DNA of 64,000 bases from Pseudomonadota bacterium (GTDB taxonomy: Bacteria > Pseudomonadota > Gammaproteobacteria > Steroidobacterales > Steroidobacteraceae). Shown piece by piece: positions 34,728-44,307 of this stretch (position 1 is the first letter of the stretch; each line of letters begins with the position of its first letter). The position numbers and the translations under genes were made by a program. The notes beneath the pieces are model-generated. The model searched no databases and was not told where the DNA came from. It worked only from the letters and a program-made list of their open reading frames with translations. Location of the stretch: the NCBI GenBank assembly GCA_018241525.1, contig JAFEDR010000009.1, positions 992,001 to 1,056,000 of the forward strand, in the 5' to 3' direction.

Positions 34728-35348
34728 GTGAAGCTCTACTGGATCCAGGCACAGGCGCCACGGCGCGTGCTCGCGCTCGTCAAGCACCTCGGCCTCGACG
34801 TCGACACCATCCAGGCCGACCCGCGCAGCGGCGGATTGCGCTCCGCCGAGTATCTCGCCCTCAATCCCAACGGCAAGGCGCCGACGCTGGTCGACGGCGA
34901 GCGCGTGCTGTGGGAGTCGTCGGCAATCATGGCCTACCTGTGCGACCGGGCGGGATCGGACATGTGGCCAGGGCGCGATCCGGGGGAGCAGATCGAGGTG
35001 CTGCGCTGGCTGTCGTGGAACGACTGTCACTGGGCACCGGCGGTGGGTCCGTTCTACTTCGAGTACGTGGTCAAGCCCACCTTCGGTCTTGGGGCGCCGG
35101 AAGCGGCAGCGCTCGAGGCGGCGACGCCGGAGCTGCACCGCTATGCACGGGTGCTCGACGCGCAGCTCGCCGGCCGCACGCACGTGGCCTGCGGCCGGCT
35201 CACGATCGCCGACTTCCAGCTGGCCTCGATGGCGACCGACTGGCAGGTGGCGAAGATGCCGCTCGCGCCGTACCCGAACATCGTCCGCTGGCTCGAGGGG
35301 CTGAACGCGCTGCCCGCGTGGCGCGATCCGTGGCCCGTGCCGCACTGA
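34728..35348 (+). CDS. Glutathione S-transferase
   Basis: 206 residues from a GTG with AGGAG upstream. The thioredoxin-like N-terminal domain (about 1-78) shows LYWIQAQAPRRVLALVKHLG, then the cis-Pro and Glu-Ser motif in NGKAPTLVDGERVLWESSAIMAYL, where ESS contacts glutathione. The helical C-terminal domain contains LTIADFQLASMATDW at about 160-175, the usual N-capping motif. It probably conjugates or reduces electrophiles in the cytoplasm. The usual catalytic Ser/Cys/Tyr near residue 9-12 is not obvious (QAQAPRR). It is the third gene behind TetR. Confidence 0.88.
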   Translation: MKLYWIQAQAPRRVLALVKHLGLDVDTIQADPRSGGLRSAEYLALNPNGKAPTLVDGERVLWESSAIMAYLCDRAGSDMWPGRDPGEQIEVLRWLSWNDCHWAPAVGPFYFEYVVKPTFGLGAPEAAALEAATPELHRYARVLDAQLAGRTHVACGRLTIADFQLASMATDWQVAKMPLAPYPNIVRWLEGLNALPAWRDPWPVPH

Positions 35349-36419
<1,071 letters not shown>

Positions 36420-36458
36420 ACCTTGGCTGGTCTTGGGCTTGTTCGCGACGATGCGGCG

Positions 36459-36473
36459 GCGGCCACCGGCCGC
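36459..36473 (+). terminator. Short GC stem after the aldo-keto reductase gene
   Basis: GCGGCC-ACC-GGCCGC, a 6-base stem 40 bases past the stop codon, without T tract. Weak evidence for a terminator. Confidence 0.3.
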
Positions 36474-36594
36474 AGGGCCGCTCCCGCGTGCGCGGCGCTG
36501 CGGCCCCGGCGTGCCGCGAGGTCCGCGAAACGCGCTACGCTCGAGGCCCGGCCAACGTGAGAAACGACATTGGCCCCGCCGCGAGGAACGCTCC

Positions 36595-37026
36595 GTGACG
36601 CACCGCCGCCTGCTCGCCTGCCTTGCACTCCTTGCGCTGCCGTCGCTCGCCGTCGCGGACGATCCGTTGCCCGGGCTCTGGGAGATCTCGCTCGAGGCGC
36701 GCGTGGCCGCGGAGCCCGGCTTCCAGCCGCCCGCGCAATCGACCAGCCAGTGCCTCACCCAGGCCGACGCGCGCGACCCGAGCCGCGTGCTCGGTCCGCT
36801 CGCCGGCAGCGGCGGCGCCGATTGCCACTACACCCGCACCGGCTACGAGGCGAGCGTGTTCCGCTTCGCGCTGCAGTGCACGAGCCCGCTGCCGCTCTCG
36901 ACCACCGGCGAGGTCACCTTCTCCGCGTCCGCGGTCCACGGCACGATGACGACCGTCAGCAAGATCGCCGGCCACGACGTCGAGTTCAAGAGCACGCTGA
37001 CCGGGCGGCGAATCGGCGACTGCTGA
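36595..37026 (+). CDS. DUF3617 family exported protein
   Basis: 143 residues from the GTG at 36595 with GAGGAA upstream; this start leaves a clean signal peptide (LLACLALLALPSLAVA). The mature part starts DDPLPGLWEISLEARV, the GxWE signature of DUF3617, and has the Cys pattern TSQCLT, ADCHYTR, LQCTSP and a terminal GDC, so two disulfides are likely. The domain ends with TTVSKIAGHDVEFKSTLTGRR, as in family members. The function is unknown; proteins of this group are periplasmic. Convergent with the bestrophin gene, 218 bases away. Confidence 0.88.
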   Translation: MTHRRLLACLALLALPSLAVADDPLPGLWEISLEARVAAEPGFQPPAQSTSQCLTQADARDPSRVLGPLAGSGGADCHYTRTGYEASVFRFALQCTSPLPLSTTGEVTFSASAVHGTMTTVSKIAGHDVEFKSTLTGRRIGDC

Positions 37027-37244
37027 GCGCTGGGCTGCGGTGCGGGTCGGCCGCGACGGGGCCGGCAGTTCCGCGCGGCGAGCAGTCGGTCAAATTCGTG
37101 TTTTGCCGTCGTGGGCCGCGCCACGGCGCCGCGGGCTTCCCTGGCGGGTAAGACCGCCGTGACGAAAGCCACCGGTGCGGCGACCTGCAGGAACCGGCGG
37201 CACCCGTGGCGCCCGAGCCTGTCGGGCACGCGCTGCTCGGCGAC

Positions 37245-38156
37245 CTACATGTAGAGGAAGCGATCCGCGACCGGCGGCGGGGGTGGCTCCTCGCCGAGCG
37301 CTTCGCGTACCGAGATCTCGCAGATGCGGCACATCGCATCGAGCGCAAGGTCGTTGGCCTGCAGTCCGAACGGCTCCTCGAGCTCCTCGGAGAGTGCGTC
37401 GAGGCCGAAGAACGAGTAGGCGACGAACGCAGTGAAGACCGGCGTGTACCAGCCGGCGGACGGGACGAGCCCGATCGGCAGCAGCAGGCAGAACAGGTAG
37501 GCCGACCGGTGCAGCAGCAGCGTGTACGCGAACGGTACCGGCGTGCCGGCGATGCGCTCGCAGCCTGCCTGAACCGCCGCAAGCCCCGCGAGGCGCTCAT
37601 CGAGGATCTGGAACTCGATCGCGCCGAGGGCACCGGCCTGCCTCCAGGCCGCGAGGCGCGCGCCGAGCGCGCGCAGCGCGCGATCCGCAGGATTCGCGGC
37701 GCGCAGCAGCTCCGCGGCACGCTCGCCGACCAGGCGACGGACGTCATCGCCGGCGTCGACCCGCCGCAGCTGGCCGCGCAGCAGGTGCGCGAAGGCGAGC
37801 AGTTCCTCGAGGAACGCGCGCGGCGGCCGGGCGGCGCCGTCGGGCGCGAGGCCGACGACGACCCTCGCGAGGTTGCGCGTCTCGAAGATCAGCTGCCCCC
37901 AGAGCTTGCGCGCCTCCCACCAGCGATCGTACGAGGCGCTGTTGCGGAAGCCGAGGTAGAGGGAGAGCGCGACGCCAAGCACGGTGAACGGGGCGAGCCC
38001 GACCGCGGGCAGTGCGATCCGGCTGGCATGGACGGCCGCGGTGCAGGCGGCGCCGTAGAGCGCGAAGCCGACGATCTGCGGCGCGATCCGCGGCACGATC
38101 GAGCCGCGCATGACGAAGAAGAGTTGGATCAGGTTCGGCCGGGGCCGGATGATCAT
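37245..38156 (-). CDS. Bestrophin-family anion channel
   Basis: 303 residues from the ATG at 38156 with GGAG upstream. The N-terminus MIIRPRPNLIQLFFVMRGS matches bacterial bestrophins (YneE-like). The hallmark LYLGFRNSASYDRWWEARKLWGQ region at about 68-90 and GLDALSEELEEPFG at about 255-268 are conserved pore and C-terminal signatures. Four membrane segments (about 22-42, 48-68, 215-235, 240-258) fit the pentameric channel, permeable to chloride or other anions in homologues. It is divergent from a small unknown gene. The soluble tail PPPPPVADRFLYM is short. Confidence 0.92.
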   Translation of the reverse strand: MIIRPRPNLIQLFFVMRGSIVPRIAPQIVGFALYGAACTAAVHASRIALPAVGLAPFTVLGVALSLYLGFRNSASYDRWWEARKLWGQLIFETRNLARVVVGLAPDGAARPPRAFLEELLAFAHLLRGQLRRVDAGDDVRRLVGERAAELLRAANPADRALRALGARLAAWRQAGALGAIEFQILDERLAGLAAVQAGCERIAGTPVPFAYTLLLHRSAYLFCLLLPIGLVPSAGWYTPVFTAFVAYSFFGLDALSEELEEPFGLQANDLALDAMCRICEISVREALGEEPPPPPVADRFLYM

Positions 38157-38370
38157 GGCTGTCGCTCCGCGTGCACGGACGGTCTCGGGTCCCTCGCCGC
38201 AGCGCAGCATGACAGCCCGAAAGGCTCGCTGGCGAGTGCCCGGGCCGGCGACGCGCGGGGCGTCGCCGGCGCCGCGTGAGCCGTCGCTCGCGGGCCGTCC
38301 CGCCCGTATGATGATCGCCTCCCGGGTGCGCCGGCCGCGGCCCGCAGGACACGAAGACCAGGGGGCAATC

Positions 38371-38718
38371 GTGACCGCCAGACTCCGCCTCTCACCGAGC
38401 CAGATCGAACTTTACTGCCACGGGCTCGCCGACCTCGTCCTCGAGCCGCCCCACCCGAGCAGCTGCGCGGTCGACGAGGTCGAGGACATCGTCGCGGCGT
38501 TCCGCGCCGCCGAGTGGAGCCACGGCGCCGGCAACGGCGCCGCGGCCGCGGCGGTGCCGGACATCGCGCAGCACCTGCTGGCACTCGCGCGACCCTGGTT
38601 CGCGCCCGCGGCTGACGAGCGACCGGCCGACGAGTCGCGCCGGATGCGCGAGGCGCTGCTGAGCGAGATCGAGCGCCTGCGCGAAGCGGCGCTTGGTCCG
38701 GCCTCCGCCGGCCACTGA
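38371..38718 (+). CDS. Small soluble protein, unknown function
   Basis: 115 residues from a GTG preceded by AGGGGG. It has no signal peptide or membrane segment. The sequence is helical and acidic: LRLSPSQIELYCHGLADLVL at the N-terminus, VDEVEDIVAAFRAAEW in the middle and MREALLSEIERLREAALG at the end, with a Gly/Ala linker (GAGNGAAAAAV). I recognise no family. The stop is 12 bases before the CapA-like gene, so the two are probably one unit, and TauE follows. Frame use and the ribosome site support a real gene. Confidence 0.65.
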   Translation: MTARLRLSPSQIELYCHGLADLVLEPPHPSSCAVDEVEDIVAAFRAAEWSHGAGNGAAAAAVPDIAQHLLALARPWFAPAADERPADESRRMREALLSEIERLREAALGPASAGH

Positions 38719-38729
38719 ACGCGCGCCGA

Positions 38730-40292
38730 ATGCGGGCCAGGGTCGTCGGGCCGGCCGGCCCGGGGCACCGCGCGCGCCTCGCGCATCGCCCCGCCATGCT
38801 CGTCGCACTTCTCTGGCTCGGCACGGCCGCGGCGTCGCCTGTGCCCGCCGACCGGCTGCCCGCGGCCGACCCCGAGCCCACCGCCGGCGCGAGACTCGAC
38901 CCGCACCGCCCTCTCGAGCGCGATCTCGCGCTCAACGTCGGCCCGGGCTTCGTGCTCGCCATCGGCGGCGATCTGCTGATCGACCGGCCGCTGCGCGGAC
39001 TGCTCGGGCACGACGCCGGCTTCCAGGCAGTCGCCGCGCGCCTGCGCGCGGCCGACCTCGCGATCGCCAACCTCGAGACTTCGCTGGTCGACACGCGCCA
39101 CTACCGCGGCGAGCCGCTGCTCGACCCGGGCGAGGCGACGCTCTACGCCGCGCCACCCGAGCTCGCGGCGGACCTCGCAAGCCTCGGCCTCCGGCTCCTC
39201 GGTCGCGCCAACAACCACGCGCTCGACTGGGGCAGCGCGGGCCTGCGCGAGACGAGCGCCGCGCTCGAGTCGGCCGGCGTCGCCTATGCCGGCGTCGGCG
39301 AGAGCCTCGGGCTCGCGCGCCGTGCCGGCTACGCCGAGACGCGCGCCGCGCGCGTCGGCCTCGTCTCGATCGCCTCGACCTTCGGCGCACGTGCCGATGC
39401 GCAGGACGGCGCCAACGGCGCGCCGGTGCGCGCGGGCGTAAGCCCGCTGCACGTGACCGCGACCACGGTGCTTCCGCGGTCCGCATTCGATACGCTGCGC
39501 GCACTGCGCCACGAGCTCTACCCCGCCGCAGCCGAGACGCTGCCGCTCGGGCTGTTCGGCGCCCGCTTCGCGCCGGGCGACGCCCTGCGACTCGACTACG
39601 AGCTCGACGCGGCGGACGTCGCGTCCTTCCTGCGCGCGGTGCGCGGCGGCAAGCAGTCGGCCGACCTGCTGGTCGCGGCCATCCACAGCCACGAACCCGA
39701 CAACAGCGCCGAGCCCGTGGCCACGACCGAGCGCAACGACCGCCCGGCCGCGTTCCTGCGGGAGCTCGCGCACGCGGCGATCGACGCGGGCGCCGACGCC
39801 TGGCTCACGACCGGCATCCACCACGTCGGCGGCATCGAGGTCTACCGCGGCCGGCCGATCTTCTACGGCCTGGGCGACCTGTTCTGGACCATGGGCGAGC
39901 CGCCGCCGCAGCCGACCGACACGACCCGTGCCTACGCCGCGACGCTGGCGGAGACGTTCCGCCACCCGGAGCGTGCAACCGACCGCGATCTCGTCGAGGC
40001 GACCGACCAGGGCTACTTCGCGCACCCGCTCGCCTACGAATCCTTCATCGCCGAGCTTCGCTGGCCGGGTGAAGGCCGGTTCGAGGCCCGCCTCTACCCG
40101 GTCGAGCTCGGCTACGGACGCCGGGCGAGCGAGACCGGCGTACCGCGGCCGGCACCGGTGGTGGCCGCGCGCGCGATCCTCGAGCGAGTGATCGACCAGT
40201 CACGCGCCTACGGCACCGAGATCACGCTCGAACCCGACCGGGTCTTCGGCGTGGTCGGCGTCGTCCGCGGCCGCGACCCGGCCGCGCACTGA
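38730..40292 (+). CDS. CapA-like metallophosphatase-fold protein
   Basis: 520 residues from the ATG at 38730 (an ATG at 38796 would give a shorter N-terminus). A hydrophobic export segment is at about 23-37 (MLVALLWLGTAAA). The CapA/PGA-cap signature is complete: FVLAIGGDLLIDRPL, DLAIANLETSLVDT, GRANNHALDWGSAGLRET, VAAIHSHEPDNS and TTGIHHVGGIEVYRGRPIFY. These metallophosphoesterase-like proteins are linked to poly-gamma-glutamate or other capsule and peptide polymer synthesis, but many are of unknown role; no other capsule gene is nearby. Downstream lies a TauE-like exporter 16 bases away. Confidence 0.88.
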   Translation: MRARVVGPAGPGHRARLAHRPAMLVALLWLGTAAASPVPADRLPAADPEPTAGARLDPHRPLERDLALNVGPGFVLAIGGDLLIDRPLRGLLGHDAGFQAVAARLRAADLAIANLETSLVDTRHYRGEPLLDPGEATLYAAPPELAADLASLGLRLLGRANNHALDWGSAGLRETSAALESAGVAYAGVGESLGLARRAGYAETRAARVGLVSIASTFGARADAQDGANGAPVRAGVSPLHVTATTVLPRSAFDTLRALRHELYPAAAETLPLGLFGARFAPGDALRLDYELDAADVASFLRAVRGGKQSADLLVAAIHSHEPDNSAEPVATTERNDRPAAFLRELAHAAIDAGADAWLTTGIHHVGGIEVYRGRPIFYGLGDLFWTMGEPPPQPTDTTRAYAATLAETFRHPERATDRDLVEATDQGYFAHPLAYESFIAELRWPGEGRFEARLYPVELGYGRRASETGVPRPAPVVAARAILERVIDQSRAYGTEITLEPDRVFGVVGVVRGRDPAAH

Positions 40293-40308
40293 GGCGCCGC
40301 CGCCGCCG

Positions 40309-41058
40309 ATGACGGTCCTGACGCTCAGCTACGTCGCGACGTGCATCTTCCTGGCCGCGGTCGTTCGCGGCTACGCGGGTTTCGGTTTCTCGCTGCTGTC
40401 GATCACGGCGCTGTCGATCCTGTTGCCGCCGCGCGAGGTGATCCCGGCGATCTTCCTGCTCGAAGTCGTTGCCAGCCTGCACCTGCTGATCACCGTCTGG
40501 CGCGACGTCCACTGGCACTCGCTCGGCTGGCTGTCGCTCGGCTGTCTCGCGGGCACGCCGCTCGGCGTCGCGGCGCTCGCGCGCGTACCGGCGGCACCGC
40601 TGACCGCATTCCTCGCGGTCGCGGTGTTCGCGGCCGCCGTGGTGCTGGCGCGCGGCTACGCGCTGCGCACCATGCCCGGCCGCGCCGCGACCGTCGCCAC
40701 CGGCTTCGCGTCCGGCGTCCTGAACGGCAGCATCGGCATCGCCGGCCCGCCGGTCATCGTCTTCTTCTTCGGCTCGCCGGCCGGCGTCGCGGTGGGCCGC
40801 GCCTCGATGATCGCCTACTTCGTGCTGACCGACACCCTCGGGCTCGTGCTGCAGGGTACGGAAGGTCTCCTGGATCGCGGCGTGGTGCTGCGCGCGGCTG
40901 TCGCACTGCCGGTGATGCTGGCCGGCGTCGCGCTCGGCAACCGCGCGTTTGCGCGCATCGAGCCCGCGCGGTTTCGCCAGTGGGTATTCCGGCTACTGAT
41001 GCTGCTGGCGGTGGTGTCGGGCGGGCGAGCCGCGTGGCAGATTGCGAGCGCCGCCTGA
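40309..41058 (+). CDS. TauE/SafE family sulfite/anion exporter
   Basis: 249 residues with about 8 membrane segments. The typical first repeat GYAGFGFSLLSITALSILLPP at about 24-44 and the second repeat GFASGVLNGSIGIAGPPVIVF at about 131-151, each with the Gly/Pro-rich signature of the family, are clear. These membrane proteins export sulfite or small organosulfonate/organic acids. It is 16 bases behind the CapA-like gene and convergent with the GntR gene, which starts a separate unit. The substrate is not readable from the sequence. Confidence 0.9.
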   Translation: MTVLTLSYVATCIFLAAVVRGYAGFGFSLLSITALSILLPPREVIPAIFLLEVVASLHLLITVWRDVHWHSLGWLSLGCLAGTPLGVAALARVPAAPLTAFLAVAVFAAAVVLARGYALRTMPGRAATVATGFASGVLNGSIGIAGPPVIVFFFGSPAGVAVGRASMIAYFVLTDTLGLVLQGTEGLLDRGVVLRAAVALPVMLAGVALGNRAFARIEPARFRQWVFRLLMLLAVVSGGRAAWQIASAA

Positions 41059-41070
41059 GCGGCGGCGCGG

Positions 41071-41724
41071 CTAGGCGTCGGCCGCGGCGAGCTGGCCGCG
41101 CAGGTCGCCCCGCGTGCCCTGCAGGTGCTGTGCGACGAGCTGCTCGATCGCGCTGCGGTCGCGGGCGAGCCATGCCTCGAGGAGCTCGCGGTGCTCGCGG
41201 TGGGCACGCGAGCCGCGGCCGGCCGGCTTCAGGTGCGCGATCACGTAGCGCTCGGACAGGATCAGCAGCCGCTCGACCAGCTGCGCGGTCAGCGCCCGCG
41301 TGCCGGGACGGACGAGCGCGGCGTGGAACTCGCGGTTGCGGCGGGCCACCTCCGCGAGCTGGCCGGTCGCCGCGCGATCCAGCCGCTCGAACGCCTGCCG
41401 GGCGCGGCTCCGGTCCTCCTCGGCCGCGGCCTGCGCGGCGGCCGCGGTGGCCTGCGGCTCGATCCGCAGCCGCAGGTCGTAGATCTCGTCGACGTCCGCG
41501 GCGGACATCGGCTGCACGAAGTAGCCGCGATTGGCCTGGCTCGTCAGCAGGCCCTCCTGCTCGAGGCGCGCCAGCGCCTCGCGCAGCGGGATCTTGCTGA
41601 CACCGAGCTCCGCCGCCAGCGCGTCCTGGCGCACCGGCTGGTCGGTGGGCAGGCGACCCGCCACGATGCGCTCGCGCACGACCTCGAAGACCTGCTCGGA
41701 GAGCGTGCGGACGACGATGCTCAT
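41071..41724 (-). CDS. GntR/FCD family transcriptional regulator
   Basis: 217 residues. The N-terminal winged helix reads EQVFEVVRERIVAGRLPTDQ and LAAELGVSKIPLREALARLE (about 10-57), typical GntR. The FCD sensor domain (about 80-217) has the ligand/metal positions NREFHAALVRP, HREHRELLEAWLARD and QLVAQHLQGT, as in FCD proteins that bind a small acid through a metal ion. It lies 32 bases downstream of the DHDPS-like gene on the same strand and probably controls that cluster through the palindrome at 42701-42712. Confidence 0.93.
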   Translation of the reverse strand: MSIVVRTLSEQVFEVVRERIVAGRLPTDQPVRQDALAAELGVSKIPLREALARLEQEGLLTSQANRGYFVQPMSAADVDEIYDLRLRIEPQATAAAAQAAAEEDRSRARQAFERLDRAATGQLAEVARRNREFHAALVRPGTRALTAQLVERLLILSERYVIAHLKPAGRGSRAHREHRELLEAWLARDRSAIEQLVAQHLQGTRGDLRGQLAAADA

Positions 41725-41756
41725 GGCGGGGCGGGTCGCGGCGAGCCGCGCCCTCC

Positions 41757-42671
41757 TCAGGCAGCGGCGGCGATCGCGATCGACGGCCGGGTCGCGGCGG
41801 CGCGCTCGACCATCGCGATCACCTCGGCGCGGCGCGCGCCGACCAGCGGGTAGCGCGGCGGCAGCACGCGCTCCGAGCCTCGGCCCATCACCTGCTCGGC
41901 GAGCTTGATCGCCTGCACCAGGTCGTGGTCGGCATCGAGGTGCAGCAGCGGCATGAACCAGCGGTAGATCTCGAGCGCCTTGGCATGGTCGCCGCGCTCG
42001 ATCGCGGCCACCAGCGCGACGGACTCCTTCGGGAAGGCGTTCGTCAGTCCCGAGACCCAGCCGGTCGCGCCGAGGTACAGCGCTTCGAGTGCGACGTCGT
42101 CCAGCCCGGCGAACAGCACGAAGCGCTCGCCGAAGGCGTTGCGCAAGTCGGTGAAGCGGCGCGTGTCCGGCGCCGACTCCTTGACCGCGACGATGTTCGC
42201 CTCCTCGCGCAGCGCCTCGAGCACCTCGGCGTTGATCTCGGTGCGGTAGGCGGGCGGGTTGTTGTACAGCATGATCGGCAGGCGCGTGCGGCGCGCGACG
42301 CCGCGGAAGTGCGCGACCAGCTCATGCTGCGCCGGCACGTACACCATCGGCGGCAGCAGCATCAGGCCGTCCGCACCGGCCCGTTCCGCCGCCTCCGCGT
42401 AGCGGATCGCGCGGCGCGTGTCGTACTCGGAGACGCCGGTCAGGACGGGTACGCGGCCGCCGGCAACCTCGGTCACGGCCGCGAGGACCCGCAGCTTCTC
42501 CTCGTGCTCGAGCGAGTTGTTCTCGCCGACGGTGCCGAGCGCGATGATCCCGTGCACGCCGTCGCGAATCAGGCCGTCGACCATCTTCTGGGTCGCGGCC
42601 AGGTCGATCGAGAGATCCTCGCGGATCTGCGTCGTGACCGCGGGAAACACGCCTTTCCACTGGATTTTCAT
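41757..42671 (-). CDS. DHDPS/NAL-family lyase, possibly pyrroline-hydroxycarboxylate deaminase
   Basis: 304 residues from the ATG at 42671 (GGAGAGGGAGG upstream). The (beta-alpha)8 signature IIALGTVGENNSLEHEEKLR, the Tyr in IMLYNNPPAYRTEI, and the Schiff-base Lys in NIVAVKESAPDTRRFT are present. The N-terminal IQWKGVFPAVTTQIREDLS and the later RWFMPLLHLDADHDLVQAIKL resemble, from memory, LhpC/HypD-type 1-pyrroline-4-hydroxy-2-carboxylate deaminases of hydroxyproline degradation rather than DapA of lysine synthesis. A GntR-FCD regulator follows it. The exact substrate remains unproven; a sugar-acid aldolase is the alternative. Confidence 0.8.
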   Translation of the reverse strand: MKIQWKGVFPAVTTQIREDLSIDLAATQKMVDGLIRDGVHGIIALGTVGENNSLEHEEKLRVLAAVTEVAGGRVPVLTGVSEYDTRRAIRYAEAAERAGADGLMLLPPMVYVPAQHELVAHFRGVARRTRLPIMLYNNPPAYRTEINAEVLEALREEANIVAVKESAPDTRRFTDLRNAFGERFVLFAGLDDVALEALYLGATGWVSGLTNAFPKESVALVAAIERGDHAKALEIYRWFMPLLHLDADHDLVQAIKLAEQVMGRGSERVLPPRYPLVGARRAEVIAMVERAAATRPSIAIAAAA

Positions 42672-42694
42672 CGTCTCGCCCTCCCTCTCCTTAT

Positions 42695-42712
42695 TCGTAT
42701 ATCGTATACGAT
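42695..42712 (-). promoter_or_regulatory. GntR operator: ATCGTATACGAT palindrome with an extra TCGTATA repeat
   Basis: A perfect 12-base palindrome ATCGTATACGAT (42701-42712) is overlapped by a tandem TCGTATA (42695-42701 and 42702-42708). It lies 30 bases upstream of the lyase start and overlaps a plausible -10 element (TACGAT on the minus strand with TTGGCG at 42724-42729 as -35). The TNGTNxACNA form suits FCD-type GntR proteins. The site is in the divergent region, so it could control both directions. Confidence 0.7.
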
Positions 42713-42882
42713 CGTGACGGGCGCGCCAAGTGGCGGGCGGTGCGGGTGGCTGCTCCGGCTCGCCGGCCCGGGCCGCGGACCGGCCGCCGGCCGGATCGGT
42801 AGACTTCGCCGTCGCGGGGCCGGGCGTTCGACGCGTGCCTCGCCCGCGACCGCCTTTCGCGCGAACCTGGGGCGCCGAGCCG

Positions 42883-44118
42883 ATGCACCTGATCACCGCC
42901 GGGCACGCCGAGCTCGCCGCCGCGCAGCACGGGTCGGCCATTGATGTCGCCGCGCTGCGCGACTACCGCTACGGCCGGATCCAGCGGCAGCTGCGCGAGA
43001 ACGACTGTGCGGCGGCGCTGCTGCTCAATCCCATCAACATCCGCTACGCGACCGACAGCCGCAACATGACGGTCTGGCTGCTCCACAACATGGGCCGCTA
43101 CTGCCTCGTTCCCGCCGAAGGGCGCGCCGTGCTGTTCGAGTACGCGAACAAGAACTGCCTGGCGCGCGCCGCGGGCCTGCCGCACGTCGCCGAGGTCCGG
43201 CCGGTCACGGTGCACGCGTTCTTCGACGCGGCCGAGCACGCCCTGCCCGTCAGCCGGCGCTGGGCGCGCGAGATCCGCGAGCTGATGGACCGCCTCGCCG
43301 GGCCCGGGCGCCAGCGCCTCGCGATCGACCGCGCCGACCTGCTCGGGGCCGCGGCGCTGCGCGAGCAGGACTTCGAGCTGGTCGAGGGCCAGCGCCTGAT
43401 GGAGCTCGCGCGCTCGGTGAAGAGTGCCGAGGAGATCGCCTGCATGCGCGAGTCGCTCGCGGTCGCCGATCTCGGCATGCAGCGGATGCGCGCGGCGCTG
43501 GTGCCGGGAATCGCGGAGCGCGAGCTCTGGGCGGAACTGCACCACGCGAATATCGCGCACGGCGGCGAGTGGATCGAGACGATGCTGCTGAGCTCCGGGC
43601 CGCGCACCAACCCCTGGTTCCAGGAGGCCTCGGACCGGCGCATCGAGGCGGGCGACCTCGTCAGCTTCGACACCGACCTGGTCGGCCCGCACGGCTACTG
43701 CAGCGACGTGAGCCGCACGTTCCGTTGCGGCGACGGGCCGGCCTCGGCCGAGCAGCGGGCGCTGTATGCGCTCGCGGTCGAGCAGGTCCGCCACAACACG
43801 GCGCTACTGCGGCCGGGGCTCGCGTTTCGCGAGTACACCGCGAGTGCCTGGCGCGTCCCGGCGCGCTTCCGGGAGCAGGACTATGGCTGCATCGCCCACG
43901 GCGTCGGCATGGTCGACGAGTGGCCGGCCATCTACAGCCAGGCGGACGATCCGCTGCTGCAGGACGGCGTGTTCGAACCCGGCATGACCGTCTGCGTCGA
44001 GAGCTACATCGGCGAGGTCGGCGGCCGGGAGGGCGTGAAGCTCGAGGACCAGGTGCTGATCACCGCGACCGGCCACGAGGTGCTGAGCCGGTTTCCGCTC
44101 GAGCCCGCGCTCCTCTGA
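42883..44118 (+). CDS. M24 creatinase-fold protein of the DddP subgroup
   Basis: 411 residues from the ATG at 42883. The sequence follows DddP (DMSP lyase) closely: NPINIRYATDSRNMTVW, WIETMLLSSGPRTNPWFQEA, SFDTDLVGPHGYCSDVSRTF, YGCIAHGVGMVDEWPAI and ESYIGEVGGREGVKLEDQVL. All six metal-binding positions of DddP (three Asp in the DTD...CSD segment, the His of AHGVG and two Glu) and the catalytic Asp in GMVDEW are kept, as is the Tyr before GC. It is shorter than typical DddP at the N-terminus. M24 relatives also include prolidases and aminopeptidases. Next to a hydroxyproline-type lyase, cleavage of a proline-like or sulfonium compound is open. Cytoplasmic. Confidence 0.85.
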   Translation: MHLITAGHAELAAAQHGSAIDVAALRDYRYGRIQRQLRENDCAAALLLNPINIRYATDSRNMTVWLLHNMGRYCLVPAEGRAVLFEYANKNCLARAAGLPHVAEVRPVTVHAFFDAAEHALPVSRRWAREIRELMDRLAGPGRQRLAIDRADLLGAAALREQDFELVEGQRLMELARSVKSAEEIACMRESLAVADLGMQRMRAALVPGIAERELWAELHHANIAHGGEWIETMLLSSGPRTNPWFQEASDRRIEAGDLVSFDTDLVGPHGYCSDVSRTFRCGDGPASAEQRALYALAVEQVRHNTALLRPGLAFREYTASAWRVPARFREQDYGCIAHGVGMVDEWPAIYSQADDPLLQDGVFEPGMTVCVESYIGEVGGREGVKLEDQVLITATGHEVLSRFPLEPALL

Positions 44119-44163
44119 CCGGGTGCCACCACTACCCTCCCCGCCCACGACCGGAGCACCCTC

Positions 44164-44307
44164 GTGACCGTCCCTCCGTCTCCTATGCCGTTCGTGACCG
44201 CGCTGCTCGCCTCGCTCGCGGCATGCGGGTCGCCGATCCCGGGTGCCGCTGCGGCCGCGGCGGTGGCCGCCGCCGGCGGCGGCGACTGCGTCGGCGGTGC
44301 GGCATGA
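44164..44307 (+). CDS. Possible 47-residue small lipoprotein
   Basis: A GTG at 44164 with GGAG nine bases upstream opens a frame that ends in the ATGA overlap at 44304-44307, so the next gene would be coupled to it. The product has a hydrophobic stretch FVTALLASLAAC at residues 10-21, which looks like a lipobox with Cys21, followed by an Ala/Gly-rich tail (GGGDCVGGAA). Low complexity and small size make it uncertain; it may only be a leader that couples ribosomes to the lactonase gene. Confidence 0.35.
   Translation: MTVPPSPMPFVTALLASLAACGSPIPGAAAAAAVAAAGGGDCVGGAA

Noticed and set aside
41757..42671. dapA of lysine biosynthesis
   Set aside because: The N-terminus and the PLLHLDADHDLVQ region, plus the GntR and catabolic neighbours, fit a catabolic member of the family better.
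44164..44307. Considered as an N-terminal extension of the lactonase
   Set aside because: It is in a different frame and ends with its own stop in the ATGA overlap, so it cannot be part of the same protein.
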